DNA of 19,701 bases from Clostridium sp. CAG:590 (GTDB taxonomy: Bacteria; Bacillota; Clostridia; Lachnospirales; Lachnospiraceae). Position numbers and translations under genes: made by a program. Below are positions 6,986 to 14,231 of the stretch, piece by piece. The stretch covers positions 1 to 19,701 of the forward strand of contig HF987778.1 of assembly GCA_000431135.1 (NCBI GenBank), read 5' to 3'. The notes under the pieces are model-generated. The model was not told where the DNA came from. It was given only the letters and a program-made list of their open reading frames with translations, and did no database searches. The first letter of the stretch is position 1; each line of letters begins with the position of its first letter.

Positions 6986-7015
6986 TATAAAAAGCAGAGT
7001 AAAAAAATACCCTGC
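6986..7015 (-). terminator. Intrinsic terminator of the acetyltransferase gene
   Basis: Read on the minus strand, gcagggta and tactctgc pair (one G-U) around a T-rich loop, followed by a T run. Arms are 6994-7001 and 7008-7015. It separates the acetyltransferase transcript from the copper operon promoter. Confidence 0.75.
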
Positions 7016-7045
7016 CTTATTCTCATGTGCATTTCCTATCGCATA

Positions 7046-7657
7046 CTATTTCCCCTGTGGTGCATCCGGATATTTGATTAGATCATATAATTTACCATGT
7101 TCTCCACAATCTCTTGTTCCTGCTAACTGCATACCAAGATGCATATATTTATCACATTTTGATTGTGCATCTGTATCCAAAATGACCGGAATCTGAAGCC
7201 GGTTGCCTTCGGCAAAAGCCATCTCCATGACTTTTCTCATATACCCCTGTCCCTGATACTCTTCTGTCACACAGACCAGACCAACAAAGATATATGGTTT
7301 CTTCTCCTTATCCATCCGGCTTTGCAGCCCTGCACCACCCTTAGACATCGCTTTAAAAAAATGCACCATTTCCGATATAGTCATGGATTGGAAAAATGCC
7401 TTCACTAATTCTATTCCGGCAGAAAGACTTATCTTCTGACCCGGAACCTTATAAGCAATATAGGCCTCTCCTTTTTCACTTGTAGTATGAAGCAATCCGC
7501 CCTTTACCGCCATCCGGACATACCCGTTAATATAGATCGCTGCAGCCTCCTGACTGCGATAACAGGATACCAGCCCCTTTTCCTTTCCGTAATCATAATA
7601 TCCAAATGCATGGCCAATCTTGCCAACCTTCTGCTCATCCAATTTCTTTACTATCAT
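7046..7657 (-). CDS. GNAT-family N-acetyltransferase
   Basis: 203 residues from ATG 7657, which has AGGAGAGG upstream. An in-frame ATG at 7729 coincides with the predicted -35 element and is rejected. The C-terminal part carries the acetyl-CoA binding signature VCVTEEYQGQGYMRKVM (about 129-145, with Q-G-Q-G-Y at 135-139), followed by a helix and a strand (PVILDTDAQ) as in GNAT motifs A and B. The N-terminal part (VKKLDEQKVGKIGHAFGYY) is less conserved. Substrate unknown; GNAT enzymes acetylate amines on small molecules, antibiotics or proteins. It is transcribed alone, with its own promoter and terminator. No link to the flanking copper or redox genes is evident. Confidence 0.82.
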   Translation of the reverse strand: MIVKKLDEQKVGKIGHAFGYYDYGKEKGLVSCYRSQEAAAIYINGYVRMAVKGGLLHTTSEKGEAYIAYKVPGQKISLSAGIELVKAFFQSMTISEMVHFFKAMSKGGAGLQSRMDKEKKPYIFVGLVCVTEEYQGQGYMRKVMEMAFAEGNRLQIPVILDTDAQSKCDKYMHLGMQLAGTRDCGEHGKLYDLIKYPDAPQGK

Positions 7658-7700
7658 ATTTTCCTCTCCTATATCCTCATAAATTATATTGTTATACCTA

Positions 7701-7729
7701 ATGTTAGTCTCAACTAACCAATATGTCAA
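7701..7729 (-). promoter_or_regulatory. Acetyltransferase promoter with inverted repeat
   Basis: Minus strand -35 TTGACA (7729-7724), 17-base spacer, -10 TAACAT (7706-7701). A perfect inverted repeat gttagt-ctca-actaac (7703-7718) covers the end of the spacer and the -10. This resembles MarR-type operators and suggests regulation by an unlinked repressor. Confidence 0.6.
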
Positions 7730-7734
7730 GAAAA

Positions 7735-7764
7735 AAGAGATTATTTTATCTCAAATAATCTCTT
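7735..7764 (-). terminator. Intrinsic terminator of trxB operon
   Basis: Perfect 12-base arms aagagattattt (7735-7746) and aaataatctctt (7753-7764), 6-base loop, followed on the minus strand by a T run. It lies just past the trxB stop and abuts the acetyltransferase -35. Confidence 0.88.
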
Positions 7765-7772
7765 CTTCCCGT

Positions 7773-8669
7773 CTATAACCGAATATATCTCTCAGCAGAA
7801 GTGGCTGCATTCGCACCATCCGCAACTGCCGTAATGATCTGCCGAAGTTCTTTCGTTCTGACATCTCCCGCTGCAAAGAAGCCCGCTGCTGAGGTCTTGC
7901 CTGTCTCATCTGCAATAATATAACCATTGTCATCCATAAGAACAATACCCTGTAACATACTCGTTGCAGGCTGCATGCCAACCGCCACAAATACACCGGA
8001 TACCTCCAATGATCTGCCATCCTCTAACTGCAACGCCGTCACAACCTGCTCGCCTTTCACCTCTTGCACCTTTGCAGGAACGACCAGTTCAATATTCTCT
8101 GTCTCTTTCAGCTTAGTCAATGTTGTCGCATCTCCACGGAACACATCCCTTCGGTGTACGAGATACACTTTATTACAGATATCCGCTAGATAGATAGCAT
8201 CATCCATAGCGGTATTGCCACCACCAACTACTGCAACATCTTTTCCTTTGAAAAATGCACCATCACATGTTGCGCAGTAGGAAACACCCTTGCCGGAAAA
8301 TTCTTCTTCTCCCGGTACACCTAAGTGTCTGTGCGCAGCTCCCGCTGCATATACCACCGTCTTGCTCTCTAATGTCTGACCATTTTTCAAATGTACATAC
8401 CAGCGATCGGCTGCTTTCTCAAACCGGATCACTTCGCCATCCTTAAATTCCACACCCAGGCCTTCCGCATGGGAACGGAACTTCTCGCCAAGTTCATATC
8501 CGCTAATACCCGGTATTCCCAGATAATTGTCTACATGGCTACTCTCTGCCACCTGACCGGTTCCGTAATATACTTTCTCAATCACAAGTACCGACAGACC
8601 AGCCCTTTTTCCATATACCGCAGCCGACATTCCTGCCGGACCGCTTCCTACTATTATAATATCTACCAT
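7773..8669 (-). CDS. trxB: Thioredoxin-disulfide reductase
   Basis: 298 residues, slightly shorter than the 310-320 common for TrxB. FAD-binding GSGPAG (8-13), redox-active CATC (C132-C135), nucleotide-binding GGGNTA (149-154) and HRRD (172-175), which favours NADPH, and the C-terminal FAD motif GVFVAVG...GFFAAGDVR. The enzyme transfers electrons from NADPH to thioredoxin in the cytosol. Start ATG 8669 with GGAGG upstream. It begins 12 bases after the rhodanese-TtcA gene and should be cotranscribed with it. No thioredoxin gene lies next to it. A ferredoxin- or flavin-dependent variant is possible but less likely given HRRD. Confidence 0.94.
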   Translation of the reverse strand: MVDIIIVGSGPAGMSAAVYGKRAGLSVLVIEKVYYGTGQVAESSHVDNYLGIPGISGYELGEKFRSHAEGLGVEFKDGEVIRFEKAADRWYVHLKNGQTLESKTVVYAAGAAHRHLGVPGEEEFSGKGVSYCATCDGAFFKGKDVAVVGGGNTAMDDAIYLADICNKVYLVHRRDVFRGDATTLTKLKETENIELVVPAKVQEVKGEQVVTALQLEDGRSLEVSGVFVAVGMQPATSMLQGIVLMDDNGYIIADETGKTSAAGFFAAGDVRTKELRQIITAVADGANAATSAERYIRL

Positions 8670-8681
8670 CTCTTACCTCCA

Positions 8682-9827
8682 TTAGTATTCATCCAGAAAA
8701 TGATGTTTCACGCCATCCTTCTTATACGCAATAATCGTATTCAGATTCACATTTTCCACGCTTCGGAAGATATTCTTCTCAATCACATCACTCCGTTCGC
8801 TGAGCATCTTAATCAGCTCTTTGATCTCTGCACGCTTCGAACCCTTTTCCGTTCCTCCGCAGGATGCACAGCTTTCGGTAAACCGGCATGCACACTGAAT
8901 AAAATGCAGTTTGTTATAATCACGCCAGTGTTTGATATCATCCTCTCTGATCAGATACATCGGACGGATCAATTCCATGCCCTCAAAATTCGTACTGTGA
9001 ATCTTCGGCATCATTGTCTGAATCTGTCCTCCATATAGCATACCCATAACGATCGTTTCTATTACATCATCAAAATGATGTCCTAATGCAATCTTGTTAC
9101 AACCTAACTTTTGTGCCTGGCTATAGAGATGTCCCCGGCGCATTCTTGCACACAGATAACATGGCGAACCTCCAATATCATCCTTTGCCACTGTATCAAA
9201 GATATCGGATTCAAACACGGTGATCGGCACCTCTAAGAACCTGGCATTATCTAATATCGTCTGATAATTGATGTCATTATATCCGGGATTCATGACCAGA
9301 TATTCCACCTCAAAATTCTTCTTTCCATGCCGTTCCAACTCCTGAAACAGCTTTGCCATCAGCATGGAATCCTTGCCACCGGAGATACAGACCGCAATCC
9401 GGTCACCATCCTGAATCATATCATATTCATTGATTCCTTTTACAAATGGACGCCAGATCTCTTTGCGGAACCGTTTGACAATACTGCGTTCCACATACTT
9501 ACAGTTGATCTCCGGCTCTTCGCCCTGCTCCATCATGCGTTGTAATTTTAACCGTAGATAAGCATGAAAACCATTCTGAATACTATATGCCTCATATCCC
9601 TGTTCAACCAGATTCTCCGCTATCTCATCACTCTTCTGTCCGGTATAACAAATGAGATAGACCGGCTTATCTTGCGCAATCTCATCCTTGTGTTCTTCTA
9701 ATTCTTCCCAGAACAGATTCACAGCCCCCGGATATGTGTCTTTCTCATATTCTTCCGGGCTTCTCAGATCAATGATCTGTTTGTCCCGCTTATCCTGTTC
9801 TATCTCCTCAATCTTCTTCCTGAACAT
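8682..9827 (-). CDS. Rhodanese-TtcA fusion: putative tRNA 2-thiolation enzyme with built-in sulfur carrier
   Basis: 381 residues in two parts. Residues 1-95 form a rhodanese domain (IIDLRSPEEYEKDTYPGAVN) with catalytic C60 in LICYTGQKS. Residues about 110-381 form a PP-loop ATPase of the TtcA/TtuA type: ISGGKDSM (148-155), GSPCYLCARMRRG with C223 and C226, GHHFDDVIET, and a C-terminal group C312, C314, C320, C323. TtcA makes 2-thiocytidine in tRNA using ATP, an iron-sulfur cluster and persulfide sulfur. Fusion to a rhodanese suggests that C60 persulfide feeds the thiolase directly. The target base is not certain. GGAAGGA precedes ATG 9827. The gene sits between tcdA (89-base gap, no terminator) and trxB (12-base gap), so an operon is likely. 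Confidence 0.85.
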   Translation of the reverse strand: MFRKKIEEIEQDKRDKQIIDLRSPEEYEKDTYPGAVNLFWEELEEHKDEIAQDKPVYLICYTGQKSDEIAENLVEQGYEAYSIQNGFHAYLRLKLQRMMEQGEEPEINCKYVERSIVKRFRKEIWRPFVKGINEYDMIQDGDRIAVCISGGKDSMLMAKLFQELERHGKKNFEVEYLVMNPGYNDINYQTILDNARFLEVPITVFESDIFDTVAKDDIGGSPCYLCARMRRGHLYSQAQKLGCNKIALGHHFDDVIETIVMGMLYGGQIQTMMPKIHSTNFEGMELIRPMYLIREDDIKHWRDYNKLHFIQCACRFTESCASCGGTEKGSKRAEIKELIKMLSERSDVIEKNIFRSVENVNLNTIIAYKKDGVKHHFLDEY

Positions 9828-9916
9828 ATCTTATATTCCTTCCTGCATGATCTCCTGTAAACACTGATTCATTCATACCACTGACTTTTTTCTGCCTGAC
9901 GCGATCCATACCGTAA

Positions 9917-10681
9917 TTATCGAGCCTGTACACCGCCAAGATCTTTGATCACTTCTGATGCAATGATAAGACCTGCAACTGCCGGCACAAATGCGGTCGA
10001 TCCCGGAATATCCCGCCGTTCATTACAGGTTCTCGCTGCTCCCGGCGGACATACACATTGATTCCGGCAGCTGATCGACTCATCTTCAATCGGGCGGATG
10101 GCTTTCTCCTTCGAATATACCACCTTTAACTTCCTGACACCACGTTTCTTCAATTCCCGGCGCATTACCTTTGCAAGCGGGCACACGGAAGTCTTATAGA
10201 TATCTGCCACCTCAAATTCTGCCGGATTGAGCTTATTGCCTGCTCCCATACTGCTAATGATCGGCGTGTTCGTCTCTTGTGCCTGCATCACAAGCTGAAT
10301 CTTTGCGGTTACTGTATCCACCGCATCTACGACATACGAATATGCCGTAAAATCAAACTCATCTTTATTCTCCGGAAGATAAAAACAATTATGCACTTCC
10401 ACCTTACAATCCGGATTAATATCCAGAATCCGTTCTTTCATGACTTCCGTTTTGTATTTTCCGATCGTCTTTCTCGTTGCAATGATCTGCCGGTTGAGAT
10501 TGGTCAGACATACCTTGTCATCATCGATCAGATCGATCGCGCCAACTCCACTCCGTACAAGTGCTTCCACTACATATCCACCTACACCACCGATTCCAAA
10601 CACGGCAACTCTGGCCTGTGCCAACCGATCCATTGCTTCTTTTCCTAATAATAACTGTGTTCTCGAAAACTGGTCTAACAT
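9917..10681 (-). CDS. tcdA: tRNA threonylcarbamoyladenosine dehydratase (TcdA/CsdL), ThiF/E1-like
   Basis: 254 residues. TcdA uses ATP to cyclise t6A at tRNA position 37 to ct6A. The nucleotide-binding loop GIGGVGG lies at 29-35, followed by DDDKVCLTNLNRQ, the E1-family D-x-x-x-x-N-x-x-R-Q motif. VVDAVDTVTAK and SMGAGNK are also typical. A cysteine group CRNQCVCPPG lies near the C-terminus. The family overlaps MoeB/ThiF, but the absence of ThiS/MoaD genes and the SMGAGNKLNP segment favour TcdA. Start ATG 10681 has AGAGGAG upstream. It is the first gene of a probable three-gene unit with the rhodanese-TtcA fusion and trxB. TcdA works downstream of sulfur-transfer proteins in some bacteria (CsdA/CsdE), so the context is coherent. 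Confidence 0.9.
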   Translation of the reverse strand: MLDQFSRTQLLLGKEAMDRLAQARVAVFGIGGVGGYVVEALVRSGVGAIDLIDDDKVCLTNLNRQIIATRKTIGKYKTEVMKERILDINPDCKVEVHNCFYLPENKDEFDFTAYSYVVDAVDTVTAKIQLVMQAQETNTPIISSMGAGNKLNPAEFEVADIYKTSVCPLAKVMRRELKKRGVRKLKVVYSKEKAIRPIEDESISCRNQCVCPPGAARTCNERRDIPGSTAFVPAVAGLIIASEVIKDLGGVQAR

Positions 10682-10724
10682 ATATACTCCTCTAACATAT
10701 CTGCCTTATTATGAACTGCTAATC

Positions 10725-10753
10725 ATCATACCACACAAACCTGTATTCGTCAC
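10725..10753 (-). promoter_or_regulatory. Probable tcdA operon promoter
   Basis: Minus strand -35 GTGACG (10753-10748), 17-base spacer, -10 TATGAT (10730-10725). The leader to the ATG is about 35-40 bases. Confidence 0.5.
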
Positions 10754-10777
10754 CTACAACCATACCACGTAACGTCG

Positions 10778-10815
10778 AAAAAAGGTTACCTGTAATCTGG
10801 TAACCCTTTTTCATT
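10778..10815 (-). terminator. Intrinsic terminator of metY
   Basis: Arms ggttacc (10784-10790) and ggtaacc (10799-10805), extended by A/T pairs with one bulge, followed by T runs in both directions. It lies about 45 bases beyond the metY stop, so its main job is on the minus strand. Confidence 0.8.
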
Positions 10816-10855
10816 TCGTAATTATAATTAATATACCCGGGAAGATCTATTCTAT

Positions 10856-12163
10856 TTACTGAATTGCCTTAAATGCCTCATCAAGATCCTCAATGATATC
10901 GTCAATGTTCTCTGTTCCGATTGAAAGACGAATGGTATTTGGCTTAATACCCTGATCTAACAACTCTGCCTCGTTGCACTCTGAATGTGTGGTAGATGCC
11001 GGATGGATTGCTAATGACTTCACGTCTGCAACGTTGGCAAGCAGTGAGAATAACTCTAACTCATCAATAAACTGCTGTGCTTTCTTCGCATCCCCTTTGA
11101 TCTCAAATGTGAAGATAGAACCTCCACCATTTGGAAAATACTTCTTATAAAGTGCCTGCTGCTCCGGATCTGTTGAGATAGAAGGATGATTGACCTTCTC
11201 TACCAGCGGCTGGTCTTTCAGATACTGTACAACCTTTAATGCATTTTCTACATGACGCTCTACACGAAGAGATAATGTCTCCAAGCCTTGAAGAAATATG
11301 AAAGAATGTACCGGTGATATTGTTGCCCCTGTATCACGAAGCAGGATTGCACGAATATATGTAACAAATGCTGCCGGAGCGCAATCCTTTGCAAAGGAAA
11401 CTCCATGGTAAGATACGTTTGGCTCTGTCAGCCATGGGAACTTATCACTTGCTGTCCAGTCGAATTTACCACTATCAATGATAACACCACCGATTGTTGT
11501 TCCGTGTCCACCAATAAACTTAGTTGCAGAATGTACTACGATATCTGCACCATACTCAATTGGACGAACCAGATAAGGTGTAGCGAATGTATTATCTACA
11601 ATCAATGGAATGCCTGCTTCATGTGCGATGTTTGCAATCTTCTCGATATCCACAACTTCTGAATTCGGATTACCTAATGTCTCAATCTCAATTGCTTTTG
11701 TATTGTCCCTGATTGCTGCCTTAATCGCATCATAATCAAACGGATCTACAAATGTTGCTTCAATTCCGTAATCTGGAAGTGTATGGGCTAACAGGTTATA
11801 TGTACCACCGTAAATGTTCTTTGCTGCTACAATATGATCGCCTGCATGAGCAACACCCTGTAAAGCATATGTCAATGCCGCTGCACCGGAACCAACTGCT
11901 AAGGCTGCTACACCACCCTCTAATGCTGCGATTCTCTGCTCGAAGATATCTTCTGTCGGGTTTGTCAATCTTCCATAAATGTTACCTGCATCACGAAGAC
12001 CAAAACGATCCGCTGCATGCTGGCTGTTATGGAATACATAAGAAGATGTCAGATAAATTGGAACTGCTCTTGCATCTGTTACCGGATCCGGCTGTTCCTG
12101 TCCTACATGTAACTGTAATGTCTCAAACTTTAAATTTCTTTCTGCATATGATTTCTTACTCAT
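10856..12163 (-). CDS. metY: O-acetylhomoserine sulfhydrylase
   Basis: 435 residues, typical for MetY (about 430; cystathionine enzymes of the same fold are nearer 380-400). A PLP enzyme that combines O-acetylhomoserine with sulfide to give homocysteine, and may also act as a cysteine synthase. The PLP lysine is K215 in HSATKFIGGHGT; SGxAA (91-95), NIYGRLTNPT (61-70) and VDNTFATPY (189-197) are conserved. The N-terminal ETLQLHVGQEQPDP is typical of the OAH/OAS sulfhydrylase branch. Start ATG 12163 with AAAGAGG upstream. The gene stands alone, with an unusually long leader of about 180 bases containing a cysteine-rich small frame, which suggests control by sulfur or amino-acid supply. I see no S-box or T-box in the leader. 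Confidence 0.95.
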   Translation of the reverse strand: MSKKSYAERNLKFETLQLHVGQEQPDPVTDARAVPIYLTSSYVFHNSQHAADRFGLRDAGNIYGRLTNPTEDIFEQRIAALEGGVAALAVGSGAAALTYALQGVAHAGDHIVAAKNIYGGTYNLLAHTLPDYGIEATFVDPFDYDAIKAAIRDNTKAIEIETLGNPNSEVVDIEKIANIAHEAGIPLIVDNTFATPYLVRPIEYGADIVVHSATKFIGGHGTTIGGVIIDSGKFDWTASDKFPWLTEPNVSYHGVSFAKDCAPAAFVTYIRAILLRDTGATISPVHSFIFLQGLETLSLRVERHVENALKVVQYLKDQPLVEKVNHPSISTDPEQQALYKKYFPNGGGSIFTFEIKGDAKKAQQFIDELELFSLLANVADVKSLAIHPASTTHSECNEAELLDQGIKPNTIRLSIGTENIDDIIEDLDEAFKAIQ

Positions 12164-12238
12164 AATCGTACCTCTTTCTGTGGTCCTGCCACTCTGTATT
12201 TTTATTATTAAATGTTTCCTTAATTCACTATTGTATTC

Positions 12239-12307
12239 TTACTTGCTGCAACACCTGCACATCGAATGATACAGTGCTACACGATCATTGAATTTCACGA
12301 ATCTCAT
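12239..12307 (-). CDS. Cysteine-rich leader peptide upstream of metY (22 codons)
   Basis: A 22-codon frame starts at ATG 12307 with GGAGAG eight bases upstream and ends at TAA 12239-12241. It starts MRFVKFNDRVAL and ends HSMCRCCSK, so three cysteine codons fall within its last six residues (TGC, TGT, TGC). It lies between the metY promoter and the metY start, 75 bases upstream of the latter. Short cysteine-rich leader peptides ahead of sulfur-assimilation genes are known from Actinobacteria (Cys-responsive attenuation), where ribosome stalling at cysteine codons changes downstream expression. The arginine-rich body ending in clustered cysteines resembles those peptides. That it senses Cys-tRNA here is an inference. 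No strong attenuator stem is visible between it and metY. Confidence 0.65.
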   Translation of the reverse strand: MRFVKFNDRVALYHSMCRCCSK

Positions 12308-12328
12308 AGTTTTCACTCTCCATTTCTT

Positions 12329-12390
12329 ATTTCCTACCTGTTTACAAGGTTTATACTACCACGGTATTTCCTACTTGTCCACTAGGAAAT
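12329..12390. promoter_or_regulatory. Repeated ATTTCCTACYTGT elements around the metY promoter
   Basis: Two direct copies, 12329-12341 (atttcctacctgt) and 12366-12378 (atttcctacttgt), lie 37 bases apart, one just past the transcript start and one over the -35/spacer. The second copy also forms an inverted repeat with taggaaat (12383-12390). This arrangement suggests an activator or repressor site. The regulator is unidentified; a CymR-like Rrf2 protein is one possibility. Confidence 0.5.
12353..12381 (-). promoter_or_regulatory. metY promoter
   Basis: Minus strand -35 TGGACA (12381-12376), 17-base spacer, -10 TAGTAT (12358-12353). The predicted start is near 12346, leaving about 40 bases to the leader-peptide ATG. 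Confidence 0.6.
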
Positions 12391-12392
12391 TC

Positions 12393-12431
12393 AAATAGCC
12401 AGCTATAGGCAATTCCTATAGCTGGCTATTT
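12393..12431. terminator. Strong hairpin, probable terminator
   Basis: Perfect 17-base arms (12393-12409 and 12415-12431; core atagccagctatagg) with a 5-base loop. The plus strand continues into ctatttttctctttt, a better T tract than the minus side. It lies between the ABC remnant, which is read towards it, and the metY promoter. Confidence 0.75.
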
Positions 12432-12446
12432 TTCTCTTTTCTTCAA

Positions 12447-12650
12447 TTATATTTGCTCCTGCATGATACCATTGTCTAACTCATATACCCTATCACACAA
12501 TATATGAATATCCTCTTTATTATGACTGGCAAGCAATATTGTTTTGCCCTGTTCTTTCAAATTCTTTATCAGATTCCGTATCTCTACAACCCCTTGCTTA
12601 TCAAGCCCATTCATCGGTTCATCAAAAATATATATTTCCTTTTCTTCCAT
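12447..12650 (-). pseudogene. ABC transporter ATPase, C-terminal remnant
   Basis: 67 codons hold only the last third of an ABC ATPase: Walker B and D-loop (YIFDEPMNGLD, residues 7-17) and the H-loop (LLASHNKED), then a short C-terminal end (CDRVYELDNG). Walker A, the Q-loop and the LSGGQ signature are missing. In-frame stops TGA TAA lie directly before the ATG, and there is no ribosome site, so it is a decayed fragment of a drug/lantibiotic-export type ATPase (CcmA/BcrA-like). The missing 5' part and any permease are not present in the upstream 130 bases, which look non-coding. Confidence 0.8.
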
Positions 12651-12734
12651 TTATCAAGGAAAAGAAAACTCATAATCTGTAACTTTCATTCAGTAATATT
12701 TTTATTTCCGATAGCTTTTCCCCTCCAGATTCGG

Positions 12735-12740
12735 TATAAT
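12735..12740 (+). promoter_or_regulatory. Probable -10 of the zinc-ribbon gene pair
   Basis: Perfect TATAAT 43 bases upstream of the ATG at 12784. No good -35 is seen at 16-18 bases, so an activator or another sigma contact may be needed. Confidence 0.4.
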
Positions 12741-12783
12741 AAAACATATTGCATTATACATTTTGAAATAAGGGAGAACACAT

Positions 12784-13665
12784 ATGAAAGTAACATGTCA
12801 CAATTGTGGGAAACGTTTTGACTACGATACCTACACAGGTCTTTGTCCGAAATGTTCCACATATTACCGGTTAGATACTCCGGCAGAAGATGTAACAGAT
12901 ATCTACACCAGCGGAACTGATTTTGAACCAGACGAGGATTCTTATACAGAGGAGACAGAGGATTATTTTGAATCTATTCCTGCCACGGAAGAAAAGGAAG
13001 AAGCTGCAATTCACACTGCCGCCTGGACTGCCCAAAACGACTCCCGGATCTATCGTTTCAAGACCAATCACACACTTACCATTGTTTTACTAACTGCCAT
13101 TGTACTTGTATTTGCAGTGCCATTTTTCAGCATGAACTATCTCATACGTTCAAAAGAAAAACAATACAGTCTGTCTGAAATCATTTCCCCTACTCCTGCA
13201 AATATCGGAGAAACAATTTCATTTCACACAGATAACAGTCAATATGATCTGACGATTACCAACTTATCCAATGTAACGGATACCTGCTACCAGATACCGG
13301 ACGGATATCAGCTGGTTGCATTTCATTATACAATGAAAGAAACCGGAACACCGGATTCCACAGCAGATACAAACAGACCTTATACTCCGCTTGGATATCA
13401 CTCTTTCACCCCTTCCCTCCATACACAATCCGGTCAGTACCTACAGGCAATCAGTGAATATGACATTGCAAATGCTAATGGCAGCAAAGATTATGAATGG
13501 CGTGAAGAAACCGGAACCGGTTCCAATTTTGAATTTTTGAACGGCTGCGTATATTTCTTAGTAAAAGAAAATGATATTGCCAGCCTTCTTATTCAGCATA
13601 CGAATTCTGAAACAAACGAGATTTTAGACTCTTATCAGATTGATAACCTGGAGGTGAGCGAATAA
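12784..13665 (+). CDS. Zinc-ribbon, single-pass membrane protein with extracytoplasmic DUF4352-like domain
   Basis: 293 residues, start ATG 12784 with AAGGGAG ten bases upstream. Order: an N-terminal zinc ribbon (C5, C8, C21, C24, in CHNCG and CPKC), an acidic low-complexity region (about 32-75), one membrane helix (about 97-121), then an outside domain whose strands (YDLTITNLSNV, then IPDGYQLVAFHYTMKE) resemble the DUF4352/telokin-like immunoglobulin fold. The zinc ribbon should face the cytoplasm and the beta domain the outside. Function unknown; the layout would suit a membrane sensor or a scaffold. Its stop overlaps the next start in TAATG, which implies translational coupling with the following membrane protein. 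Confidence 0.75.
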   Translation: MKVTCHNCGKRFDYDTYTGLCPKCSTYYRLDTPAEDVTDIYTSGTDFEPDEDSYTEETEDYFESIPATEEKEEAAIHTAAWTAQNDSRIYRFKTNHTLTIVLLTAIVLVFAVPFFSMNYLIRSKEKQYSLSEIISPTPANIGETISFHTDNSQYDLTITNLSNVTDTCYQIPDGYQLVAFHYTMKETGTPDSTADTNRPYTPLGYHSFTPSLHTQSGQYLQAISEYDIANANGSKDYEWREETGTGSNFEFLNGCVYFLVKENDIASLLIQHTNSETNEILDSYQIDNLEVSE

Positions 13666-14231
13666 TGAATGGATTATCTGTTGTTACTCATTTTATAACC
13701 AAACTATTACTATGGCTTTTTGGCAAGCTAGGCATTAATATTCTGCTCTTAATTGCTCTTATGCTCGAGATTCCCAGTATGTATGCATATTACAATGAGA
13801 AGATCTACGAAGCCCAGCTCTATACCAACCAATCCTTCCAAGTTACAAGCGAACCGGAACTCGTCCATGCGATCGACTTACAGGCAGGTTCCGAGTTCAG
13901 CAATGACGATTGTTATAAAGTAATGATCCAGATTGATAACTTATACACAAAACCATCTTATCGATATCCTTGCTTCTATTCCAATGACGACGATAGCATA
14001 TTCTGCAAACTAGAACCTTTGGATTATTATTCTGACATTGATTCTTACGACATTCTGGATACAAGCACCTTTTTTCCAGCCGGAACACGCGTAACACTTC
14101 CGTATTATGTACAAAGTTCACTGGTAGAGGGCACGACACTTTCTTTTGTACATTCAGAGGTCTTTTATGGAACTCTGGATTCCACACATAATGATAATAT
14201 GAAGAACACCCTGACCATCACATTCCCGTGA
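13665..14231 (+). CDS. Membrane-anchored protein of unknown function
   Basis: 188 residues, ATG at 13665 sharing one base with the upstream TAA (TAATG); GGAGGTGAG lies before it. An amphipathic or weakly hydrophobic start (about 5-20) leads into a strong helix (about 22-42), then an outside domain of about 145 residues rich in Tyr, Asp and Ser, with three cysteines (CYKVMIQ, YPCFYS, FCKLEP). No known family is recognised. The length, topology and partner (outside beta domain on a zinc-ribbon protein) suggest that the two act together at the membrane. Confidence 0.7.
   Translation: MNGLSVVTHFITKLLLWLFGKLGINILLLIALMLEIPSMYAYYNEKIYEAQLYTNQSFQVTSEPELVHAIDLQAGSEFSNDDCYKVMIQIDNLYTKPSYRYPCFYSNDDDSIFCKLEPLDYYSDIDSYDILDTSTFFPAGTRVTLPYYVQSSLVEGTTLSFVHSEVFYGTLDSTHNDNMKNTLTITFP

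Noticed and set aside
7658..7729. Longer acetyltransferase beginning at 7729
   Set aside because: The codon coincides with the -35 TTGACA, and ATG 7657 has a strong ribosome site.
8391..9038. 215-codon plus-strand open frame
   Set aside because: It lies antisense to the rhodanese-TtcA and trxB genes, has no ribosome site, and its composition is a reverse-frame artefact of those well-supported genes.
12164..12346. S-box (SAM) or T-box riboswitch in the metY leader
   Set aside because: No T-box motif (TGGNACCGCG-like), no S-box core and no terminator/antiterminator pair is visible between the predicted transcript start and metY.
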